Assembly (NCBI GenBank): GCA_938038975.1
Contig: CALHVP010000061.1
Coordinates: 86,329 to 118,336 of the forward strand
Length of the DNA: 32,008 nt
Origin: an uncultured Maribacter sp.
Lineage (GTDB): Bacteria > Bacteroidota > Bacteroidia > Flavobacteriales > Flavobacteriaceae
Reading direction: 5' to 3'
Of the stretch, positions 24,001 to 29,195 are shown piece by piece. Positions within the stretch are counted from its first letter, which is position 1. Every line of letters starts with the position of its first letter. The notes beneath the pieces are model-generated. The model saw only the letters and a list, made by a program, of their open reading frames with translations. It was not told the DNA's origin and made no database searches. The position numbers were made by a program, and so were the translations under genes.

Positions 24001-25299
24001 GAATGGCAGCAACTGTTCACTGAAACGTTCGTGACCGATTTTCAAAAGAATGTGTCCAACTCTGAGCATTGGGTCAAGGTTCGTGAAATTCCTTCGCAAA
24101 AAATAGCAGAGATTAAAAAAGTCTTGAAAAAGAAGTTAATCTCTGCGTTAAAAAAACGCCTTTTGGAAAGTATGAAACAATTACATTCCTCCTCCAAACA
24201 GATGTACGGGGCATTAAACTCCTTTGATGAAAACGATTTACTCATAGGTTTTGCCCGCCGTTTTGCAACTTATAAACGTTCCAATCTACTCTTCCAAGAT
24301 GAAGAACGATTGGCAAAACTCCTGAACCAACCCAACAGACCGGTAAAAATAATCTTTTCCGGCAAGGCACACCCTGTGGACATCGGAGGGCAACAACTTA
24401 TTAAACAGATAATCGAGATTTCTAAAAAACCGAAGTTTTCAGGTAAGATATTCTTTATCCAAAACTACGATATGGCTTTGGCGCGTTTGCTAGTCCAAGG
24501 CTGTGATGTATGGTTGAACACGCCTGAGAGGAGAAATGAGGCCTGTGGTACTAGCGGCATGAAAGCAATTCTTAACGGCACCCTTAATTTTAGCATATTG
24601 GACGGTTGGTGGGCAGAGGCCTATAGAGACGATTCCGGTTGGGGACTGTCAAAAGAAAAAAATTATGATAACTCGGAAGATCAAAATGATTTTGATGCCG
24701 AGACCTTATACAACATGTTGGAACATGAAATAATTCCAGAATATTTTGAAAAAAATGCAAAGGAAATTCCTGAAAAATGGATCGGACGTATCAAAAATGC
24801 CCTGATACACATTGCCCCTCATTTTACGACGGAACGCATGTTAGATCAATATTTCGAAAAATACTATTTACAAATGTATAATCGAGTACAAAAAATGCAA
24901 CAGAAAGAGTATAAGGTGGTCAAAGAGCTTGTACAATGGGGTAAAAAAAATAATGAAGCATGGGATAAGATTTCGGTCGTGGATGTACAAGTATCTAATG
25001 GGGTCAAGCCATTGGAACTCGGAGAGACCTTTCAAGCGGAAATTACATTAGATTTGGGCGAGCTTTCCCCAAAAGAAATCGGTGTAGAACTGGTATTCGC
25101 TAAACGCCAGGCAACTGGGGAATTTAAAATCCGTAGCGTTCAAGAGCTAAAATTTATTTCACAAAAAAAGAATCAAGCAGTGTATAAAGGCGAAGCCATC
25201 GTAACCATTACGGGGGCATTTCAGTATGACATCCGTTTTTATCCTAAAAACAAATGGCTGAAATATCGGCGTGATTTGCCCTTGGTAGAATGGATCTAA
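21049..25299 (+). CDS. Fused glycogen synthase (GT3) and alpha-glucan phosphorylase (GT35)
   Basis: 1416 residues, two enzymes in one chain. N-terminal ~560 residues: GT3-type glycogen synthase with the sugar-nucleotide motif KLGGIYTVVSTKA, HFHEWMTGAGVLYLE, FTTHATFTGRAI and the acceptor Glu motif PSYYEPFGYTPLESLAF. From about 585 onward: short-type (archaeal-like, TIGR02094) alpha-glucan phosphorylase with NLWWTWHPQAAELF, IYSGGLGILAGDYLKEASD, THTPVPAGQD, GFARRFATYKR and the PLP site GTSGMKA with the lysine at residue 1172, followed by SILDGWWAEAYRDDSGWG. The last ~110 residues form a beta domain. One half builds and the other phosphorolyses alpha-1,4-glucan, so the polypeptide can both make and use glycogen. 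All key motifs of both halves look intact. Confidence 0.93.
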   Translation: MENTSKSYALPNYLFEVSWEVCNKLGGIYTVVSTKAKLLQDTYGDHFILLGPDIYKGELGNRDFIEDQELFKDWKIQFEVDGLKLRTGRWNIPGKPIVILVDFSPLFAVKDQIFKLLWSKNKLDSLLGGWNYIEPALFGIATGKVIENFSRFYLQPNERPLAHFHEWMTGAGVLYLENNSPEIATVFTTHATFTGRAICSNGQPYYSRLDTYNGNQIAKDFNVMAEHSLEKTAAITADAFTTVSENTARECQQLLGKAVDQVTTNGFEDSFLPEKDQWKTKRVESRKRLLKVASAVVGTKVNEDAFLVATSGRYEYRNKGIDLYIDALANLNQKEGMNRQFIAFVIVPANHTIPIPEVHTAIKTGNFTRSNGSITLTHYLQDPENDLILKQIKDSGFTNNSNSNIIIIYAPIYLDGHDGIFNSSYYEVLIGLDLTVFPSYYEPFGYTPLESLAFHVPTLTTTLTGFGQQVKSNVIGYRTGMLVIERSDFNNRTVTEQIANYILAFSNKDASEIKQAREKAFEISRSFLWKNLIHNYNEVYQIALKRHTLRTQTLERLRKLTPSVYVASAKSNEPIWKSAMVKFKIPESLKDLERIAKNLWWTWHPQAAELFASIDSELWETSNHNPICLISSLDYDRFLELEKDETFKSRLQQITEIFNAYMFKTSEKKDPKIAYLCMEYGLHESIPIYSGGLGILAGDYLKEASDQNSDIVAFGLLYRYGYFNQGFTVHGDQVTQYIKQHFTMLPISPVMDANGKRMVLLLPLRGAIINSQVWRIDVGRIPLYLFDTDIPENSDDNKKITHNLYGGDNENRFRQELLLAINTLQLLEKLKIKPNLFHYNEGHTAFTGLVRIVKLMVEKNLSFKEAEQFVKASTLFTTHTPVPAGQDVFGEDLLRGYQAHFAETMNIPWEQFMGLGKLKPIDKKEKFSMTYLAARSAGEINAVSKIHAEVTRNMFSSIWKGFLPEELAIENVTNGVHYATWTATEWQQLFTETFVTDFQKNVSNSEHWVKVREIPSQKIAEIKKVLKKKLISALKKRLLESMKQLHSSSKQMYGALNSFDENDLLIGFARRFATYKRSNLLFQDEERLAKLLNQPNRPVKIIFSGKAHPVDIGGQQLIKQIIEISKKPKFSGKIFFIQNYDMALARLLVQGCDVWLNTPERRNEACGTSGMKAILNGTLNFSILDGWWAEAYRDDSGWGLSKEKNYDNSEDQNDFDAETLYNMLEHEIIPEYFEKNAKEIPEKWIGRIKNALIHIAPHFTTERMLDQYFEKYYLQMYNRVQKMQQKEYKVVKELVQWGKKNNEAWDKISVVDVQVSNGVKPLELGETFQAEITLDLGELSPKEIGVELVFAKRQATGEFKIRSVQELKFISQKKNQAVYKGEAIVTITGAFQYDIRFYPKNKWLKYRRDLPLVEWI

Positions 25300-25318
25300 T
25301 TTAACTTTAAAAACAAAT

Positions 25319-25777
25319 ATGATGATAAAAGATTTGGATAAAAAAACATATAAAGACATACTCAGTAATAACTACATTGGACGTTTGGCCTATATATGCA
25401 AAGGAGAACCCTTTGTTGTGCCGATTACCTATTATTATTGCCATGACAATAATAGTATTATTAGTTATTCGGCAAAAGGTCATAAAATAGAGGCTATGCG
25501 TATAAACCGAATGGTTTCATTTGAAGTGGATGAGATCATATCCGTAAACCGTTGGCGCTCCGTATTGGTCCATGGGCTATTTGAGGAGTTGCATCAGATA
25601 GATGCAAAATACCGATTACATGAATTTTCAGAAGGCGTAAAAAAAATCATCGAAAAAATAGAAAAGAAAAATCCTCAATTTATCGGTGAATTTTCCAGTA
25701 AGCTAGAGGGCCAAGGAATGCCGGTGGTGTATAGAATAAACATACGGGAGATTACAGGAAAACAAAGGAAAGATTAG
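25319..25777 (+). CDS. Pyridoxamine 5'-phosphate oxidase-like flavoprotein
   Basis: 152 residues with the split-barrel FMN-binding fold. IGRLAYICKGEPFVVPITYY is the N-terminal strand pair of the nitroimidazole-resistance/PNPOx-like group. It is followed by YSAKGHKIEAMRINRMVSFE and the dimer-interface region NRWRSVLVHGLFEEL. Such proteins bind FMN or F420-like cofactors and act as small reductases. It starts 19 bp after the glycogen fusion gene and belongs to its operon. MM at the start leaves a choice of 25319 or 25322. Confidence 0.83.
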   Translation: MMIKDLDKKTYKDILSNNYIGRLAYICKGEPFVVPITYYYCHDNNSIISYSAKGHKIEAMRINRMVSFEVDEIISVNRWRSVLVHGLFEELHQIDAKYRLHEFSEGVKKIIEKIEKKNPQFIGEFSSKLEGQGMPVVYRINIREITGKQRKD

Positions 25778-25800
25778 CACTTAGTTTAAGGATATTATGC

Positions 25801-25819
25801 AGTAAAGAACACCTTTACT
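25801..25819 (+). other. Short hairpin after the PNPOx-like gene
   Basis: AGTAAAG pairs with CTTTACT (7 bp, 5-nt loop), followed by ATAATTT rather than a pure T run. It may be a weak terminator. In the remaining gap to 26082 I see no operator of the window's common type and no gene. Confidence 0.4.
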
Positions 25820-26082
25820 ATAATTTAGAGAAATAAAAAGGGAGGCATCCACAGTGGGTCTAGTGCAAAGCAAATGTAGTATTCAACCCTTTCGGACAAT
25901 CACTAGTAATCGTTCTAAATACATACCATGAAACAATAGATGAAAGGGCCAAAAACCGCGAAACAAAAAGTGGGCTATTACCTAAGCTGAAATAGTTTTT
26001 GAGCTTTTGGAGTTGTCAACCCCACGTGCTAAAATTGAAAAGAAGATTAGACTTTTTTTTCTTAAAACAAAAAATCTTTACC

Positions 26083-27051
26083 ATGAACAAGATTATTACA
26101 TTAACAATGAATCCCGTGGTGGAAAAAGCAACTTCAGTGGCCGGCGTTATCCCTAATAAAAAGTTACGCTGCGGGTCGCCTCATTATTCTGCGGGCGGTG
26201 GAGGTATAAATGTCTCGCGTGCGATACAAAATCTTGGAGGCAGCTCGCTCTGCATGTATGTCGCAGGTGGACCGGCGGGTACTCACTTGCAACAGCTTTT
26301 ATCCAATAACCTTATCGAACAAAAAGTTATTTCCATAAAGGGATGGACACGTGAAAATCTTTTCGTTACCGACACCAATACAAATTTGCAGTATCGTTTT
26401 GGGATTCCTGGACCAAATGTTAAAGAAGAAGAATGGCGTGAAGTGCTTAAACATGTTGACGATACTATAAGAAAAGGCGATTATTTAGTAGCTAGTGGAA
26501 AACTTCCATTAGGTGTTCCGACCAACTTTTACGTACAGGTATCCGATATAGTTCATAGAAAAGAAGGGCGCTTAGTTCTTGATACTTCCGGTAAAGCCCT
26601 GTTGCCCAGTATGAAATCAGATATTTTTCTCATGAAACCAAACCTCTCGGAATTGAGTGAGTTGTGCGGTGTAGAATCTATATCCATTTTGGAACTGGAA
26701 CGGCTATCAAAAAATATTTTGAAAAAATATCCTGTAAAAATCCTTGTGGTTTCCATGGGTGCGAAAGGTGCGTTCTTGGCAACAAAAGAGACAAATAAGT
26801 ATATTGCCGCGCCCACTGTACATCAAAAAAGTACTATTGGATCAGGCGACAGTATGGTTGCAGGGATGGTCCTGGGTTTATCTCAAGGAAAAGCGTTGAG
26901 TGAAATGTTCCAATATGGGGTTGCTTGTGGCACGGCAGCCACTATACATCCAGGAACACAGCTTTGCAAAAAAGAGGATGCGGATAAACTATACGAATGG
27001 CTTCTTGCGGAAAATGTTAAAAAAAATAAAAATATTACCGAACTGACCTAG
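26083..27051 (+). CDS. pfkB: 6-phosphofructokinase, PfkB family
   Basis: 322 residues from the ATG at 26083. The frame is open 28 codons upstream, but that start does not match the family. It resembles E. coli Pfk-2 closely in order: MNKIITLTMNPVVEKATSVA, KLRCGSPHYSAGGGGINVSR, MKPNLSELSELCGVE, the catalytic STIGSGDSMVAGMVLGLSQG with the Asp base, and the terminal YGVACGTAATIHPGTQLC. It phosphorylates fructose-6-phosphate with ATP. Pfk-2-type enzymes are linked with stress and low oxygen, as with the DosR-regulated mycobacterial pfkB. Its TAG stop lies inside the operator of the small RNA that follows. Confidence 0.86.
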   Translation: MNKIITLTMNPVVEKATSVAGVIPNKKLRCGSPHYSAGGGGINVSRAIQNLGGSSLCMYVAGGPAGTHLQQLLSNNLIEQKVISIKGWTRENLFVTDTNTNLQYRFGIPGPNVKEEEWREVLKHVDDTIRKGDYLVASGKLPLGVPTNFYVQVSDIVHRKEGRLVLDTSGKALLPSMKSDIFLMKPNLSELSELCGVESISILELERLSKNILKKYPVKILVVSMGAKGAFLATKETNKYIAAPTVHQKSTIGSGDSMVAGMVLGLSQGKALSEMFQYGVACGTAATIHPGTQLCKKEDADKLYEWLLAENVKKNKNITELT

Positions 27052-27086
27052 GTCATTTTGAACCATCCAAATCCGTATTACTTTAG
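27044..27086 (+). promoter_or_regulatory. CRP/FNR-type operator and -7 element for small RNA 1
   Basis: TGACCTAGGTCA at 27044-27055 followed by TTTTG. The pfkB stop TAG (27049-27051) is within it. TACTTTAG starts at 27079, 29.5 bp from the centre. Predicted start of the RNA is about 27091. Confidence 0.78.
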
Positions 27087-27161
27087 CTCTATTATAAGTA
27101 AAAAGTTATTTGAAAACAGTGAAAGTGGGTTTTGGTTTCGGGGGAACACCAAACCCATAAT

Positions 27162-27284
27162 TATAGAAGCGGTTACGAAAATTCGGTACACCATTTGAAT
27201 CGTGAACAGGTTTAGCAATAAACTGTAGTAAGGATCAGTATAAGCGGTCATCGAACAGAAATAACGGTTTCTTTGGAGACCGGG
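27162..27284 (+). repeat. Core repeat copy 1 of the small RNA pair (123 bp)
   Basis: Identical over 123 bases to 27453-27575, separated by 291 bp start to start. Flanking sequence differs on both sides except for the compensating terminator. Confidence 0.85.
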
Positions 27285-27310
27285 GGACTTCGGTACCTCG
27301 GTTTCTTTTT
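27276..27310 (+). terminator. Intrinsic terminator of small RNA 1
   Basis: GAGACCGGGGGAC pairs with GTACCTCGGTTTC over 12 of 13 positions (G-U allowed) around a TTCG loop, then TTTTT. A UUCG loop closed by C-G is exceptionally stable. Confidence 0.85.
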
Positions 27311-27328
27311 CTAAAAAAATAACAAAAC

Positions 27329-27371
27329 TGACCCAGGTCATTTTTAAATTTACTTCCTCAAACTATTTTAG
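27329..27371 (+). promoter_or_regulatory. CRP/FNR-type operator and -7 element for small RNA 2
   Basis: TGACCCAGGTCA at 27329-27340 followed by TTTTT. TATTTTAG begins at 27364, 29.5 bp from the centre. Predicted start about 27376. The operator, spacing and -7 element duplicate those of RNA 1. Confidence 0.78.
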
Positions 27372-27452
27372 TTGTAAGATTAAATAGAGAACAGTTCTTT
27401 GAAACTATAAGTAGGTGGGTTTTCACGTATTGGGAATATAAAGACCTATAAA

Positions 27453-27575
27453 TATAGAAGCGGTTACGAAAATTCGGTACACCATTTGAATCGTGAACAG
27501 GTTTAGCAATAAACTGTAGTAAGGATCAGTATAAGCGGTCATCGAACAGAAATAACGGTTTCTTTGGAGACCGGG
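27453..27575 (+). repeat. Core repeat copy 2 of the small RNA pair (123 bp)
   Basis: Identical partner of 27162-27284. Confidence 0.85.
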
Positions 27576-27600
27576 ATACTTTAGTGTCTCGGTTTCTTTT
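27567..27600 (+). terminator. Intrinsic terminator of small RNA 2
   Basis: GAGACCGGGATAC pairs with GTGTCTCGGTTTC at all 13 positions (G-U allowed) around TTTA, then TTTT. Compared with RNA 1, changes in both arms keep or improve pairing. Confidence 0.85.
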
Positions 27601-27694
27601 AGAATATTGATCTTGTGTCGCAAGGCTATAGGTCATCATGAAGCGCTTTATGCACTTCATGGGAAACAGGAAGTTAAAGCTTCCTGTTTCTTTT
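27601..27694 (+). ncRNA. Structured non-coding segment 3
   Basis: Lies after the terminator of RNA 2. Contains CATGAAG...CTTCATG hairpin (about 27637-27661) and ends in a strong terminator. No separate CRP/FNR-type promoter was found, so it may be a weakly transcribed read-through product or an attenuator. Boundaries are uncertain. Confidence 0.45.
27663..27694 (+). terminator. Intrinsic terminator, segment 3
   Basis: GAAACAGGAAG pairs perfectly with CTTCCTGTTTC (11 bp, loop TTAAAG), followed by TTTTA. Confidence 0.82.
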
Positions 27695-27888
27695 ATACAA
27701 TGATGTTAAACAAGCTTGGCTTCTAAGCAGCAATGCCTTAGCGGCTATAAAAAGGTATCCGATAACCTAAATTATTGAAAATTCGAGCTAATACGTAGCT
27801 AGTACGTTTCCACTCGGAACTGCATTCAAAAATGAAGTACTCGGATACCCGAGAAAGGACTGGGATATTCTGGTATGTCAGTCCTTTT
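27695..27888 (+). ncRNA. Structured non-coding segment 4
   Basis: No coding frame. Contains several small hairpins (AGCTA-ATACG-TAGCT; CTCGG-ATAC-CCGAG) and the terminator at its end. A TATACAAT box follows the previous terminator and could be a start signal. Boundaries are uncertain. Confidence 0.42.
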
Positions 27889-27891
27889 AAA
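27854..27891 (+). terminator. Intrinsic terminator, segment 4
   Basis: AAAGGACTG (27854-27862) pairs with CAGTCCTTT (27879-27887) around a 16-nt loop, with T and AA following. Confidence 0.7.
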
Positions 27892-28074
27892 AACATTAGG
27901 AAAGGTTTTTAGCGTTGAAAGGCACTAAAGACCGGAAAGGTTCGAGTTGTTTTTAGGCCAAGATTGCCCCTACACCATTTTAGCGATAAAATGGCTCAAG
28001 GATAGATTGAAAGCAAAAATGAATCGAACAGTTCAAAGGAAACAGGAGACCTATGGCCTCCTGTTTCTATTTTC
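27889..28074 (+). ncRNA. Structured non-coding segment 5 / leader of the DUF302 gene
   Basis: Contains an 8-bp hairpin with a GCGA (GNRA) loop, CCATTTTA-GCGA-TAAAATGG, and ends in a terminator only 23 nt before the DUF302 ATG. It may be an attenuating leader. A 64-codon frame through it (27947-28141) has no family resemblance and overlaps the terminator. Confidence 0.45.
28039..28074 (+). terminator. Intrinsic terminator, segment 5
   Basis: GAAACAGGAG pairs perfectly with CTCCTGTTTC (10 bp, 9-nt loop), followed by TATTTT. Both arms are close copies of those in the segment 3 terminator. Confidence 0.78.
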
Positions 28075-28097
28075 AATCCACACTAAAAACTTATCTC

Positions 28098-28490
28098 ATG
28101 GAATACTACTTCAACAAAACGATTGGCAACACTACTTTTGATCAAGCTATAGAAAAGACAAAAGCTGCACTACAAAAAGAAGGTTTCGGAGTACTGACGG
28201 AAATTGATATGAAAACTACCTTAAAGAAAAATCTCGAAGTCGATTTTCACAACTATATAATTCTGGGTGCATGCAACGCTCCTTTCGCCTACAAAGCTTT
28301 ACAGACCGAACGCAATATCGGCACAATGTTACCTTGTAATGTCATCGTACAGGAAAAGGAAGCCGGACTCATAGAAATCGCGGCCGTAAACCCTATGGCC
28401 TCTATGCAAGCGGTTATAAACAAAGATTTGAAGGGTATTGCAGGTGAAGTTGGTGAGAAATTAAAAAGAGTGGTAAATAGTCTCAGGTAA
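28098..28490 (+). CDS. DUF302 protein
   Basis: 130 residues from the ATG at 28098. An earlier in-frame TTG at 28053 would start inside the terminator and add a segment unlike the family. DUF302 features: YYFNKTIGNTTFDQAIEKTK, ALQKEGFGVLTEIDMKTTLK, and the internal LGACNAPFAYKALQTERNIG and MLPCNVIVQEKEAG. Function is unknown; the family is often encoded near sulfur, redox and stress genes. Its leader carries an array of structured non-coding segments, so attenuation is possible. Confidence 0.85.
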   Translation: MEYYFNKTIGNTTFDQAIEKTKAALQKEGFGVLTEIDMKTTLKKNLEVDFHNYIILGACNAPFAYKALQTERNIGTMLPCNVIVQEKEAGLIEIAAVNPMASMQAVINKDLKGIAGEVGEKLKRVVNSLR

Positions 28491-28519
28491 TTTCAAAAAT
28501 TACATCGTCTCAAACCGAC

Positions 28520-28562
28520 TGATTAAAATCATTCCAGAGCTCCATACAAGAATTTATTTTTA
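28520..28562 (+). promoter_or_regulatory. CRP/FNR-type operator and -7 element for the flavin reductase operon
   Basis: TGATTAAAATCA at 28520-28531 followed by TTC. TATTTTTA starts at 28555, 29.5 bp from the centre. The gene starts about 14 nt after the predicted transcript start. Confidence 0.75.
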
Positions 28563-28580
28563 ATCGAATAACTCAAGGAT

Positions 28581-29195
28581 ATGGACAAATTGCAAGAAGA
28601 CATATTCACTTCCTTAAACTTAGATTTTCCCCTGTGGGAACGTGTCTTTACCTTGGCGCCATTGATCGTAGTCGGAACCAAGGAAGAAAAAGGTTATGAT
28701 CTGGTCCCCAAGCACATGGCTATGCCCTTGGGGCATGTGAATCATTTTGGGTTTATCTGCACCCCGTGGCACGGCACCTATAAAAAAGTAAGGAAAACCA
28801 AGGCATTTACCGTAAGCTTTCCGACAACCAATCAGGTTGTATCGACTTCTTTGAGTGCCTCTCCCCGATTGAAAGGCATTTCAAAATCTGAAAGTACGGT
28901 CAACTCACTTCCCCAATCAAAAGCCAGTTTCGTAGATGCACTGCTTCTGAAAAACGCCTATTTGTATTTGGAGTGTGAACTGTACAAAATGATTGATAGT
29001 TTTGAAGATAACAGTATCATAACGGGTATTATTAAGGCGGCCCATGTGCACCATGATTGTTTACGCATGTCAGAAATAGACGAAGGGGAACAATTATACC
29101 GCCACCCACTGTTCGCCTATATCGCCCCAGGTCAATTCGCAAAGATTATGGACATCTATATGTTTCCCTTTCCCAAAGACTTTAATAAATGTTGA
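28581..29195 (+). CDS. Flavin reductase family protein
   Basis: 204 residues of the FMN-binding split-barrel flavin reductase family. Visible: LAPLIVVGTKEEKGYDLVPK (substrate/cofactor strand), HVNHFGFICTPWHGTYKKVR and KAFTVSFPTTNQVVSTSLSA, typical of the domain. It probably binds FMN and reduces flavin or a bound substrate with NAD(P)H. Its stop overlaps the start of the M20-like frame by 7 nt. Preceded by a clear CRP/FNR promoter. Confidence 0.85.
   Translation: MDKLQEDIFTSLNLDFPLWERVFTLAPLIVVGTKEEKGYDLVPKHMAMPLGHVNHFGFICTPWHGTYKKVRKTKAFTVSFPTTNQVVSTSLSASPRLKGISKSESTVNSLPQSKASFVDALLLKNAYLYLECELYKMIDSFEDNSIITGIIKAAHVHHDCLRMSEIDEGEQLYRHPLFAYIAPGQFAKIMDIYMFPFPKDFNKC

Larger units (their letters stand above)
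27091..27310 (+). ncRNA. Structured small RNA 1 (about 220 nt)
   Basis: It has a promoter at the 5' side, no plausible coding frame, and an intrinsic terminator. The variable 5' part (27091-27161) folds TGGGTTT...GG with CC...AAACCCA around a loop. The 3' part contains a 123-nt core (27162-27284) shared with RNA 2: a hairpin with a GCAA tetraloop in the stretch CAGGTTTA-GCAA-TAAACTG, and a possible CGGTTTC-TTTG-GAGACCG hairpin. The terminator stem has a C(TTCG)G loop and ends in TTTCTTTTT. No known RNA family was recognised. Confidence 0.75.
27376..27600 (+). ncRNA. Structured small RNA 2 (about 225 nt)
   Basis: Second copy of the core (27453-27575) with its own promoter and terminator. The 5' segment (27376-27452) differs from RNA 1 and can form TAGGT/ACCTA instead of the TGGG/CCCA stem. 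The 3' terminator keeps the same stem with changed bases. No open frame looks real. Shared core and different 5' ends are the pattern expected of sibling regulatory RNAs, but function is not known. Confidence 0.75.

Noticed and set aside
25999-26082. 28-codon N-terminal extension of pfkB
   Set aside because: The ATG at 26083 matches the family start; the extension is not similar to anything and lies in AT-rich leader DNA.
27078-27341. Minus-strand 87-residue frame, and its partner at 27423-27623 with an identical internal segment
   Set aside because: The similarity comes from the duplicated small RNA core. The frames run antisense to promoter, stem-loops and terminator, and the base changes preserve RNA pairing rather than protein sequence.
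27162-27575. Possible CRISPR or transposon repeat
   Set aside because: Only two copies of 123 bp, each with its own promoter and terminator; no spacers, inverted ends or transposase.
27947-28141. 64-residue frame overlapping the DUF302 gene
   Set aside because: It crosses a GNRA hairpin and a terminator, starts with no promoter and overlaps DUF302 in another frame.
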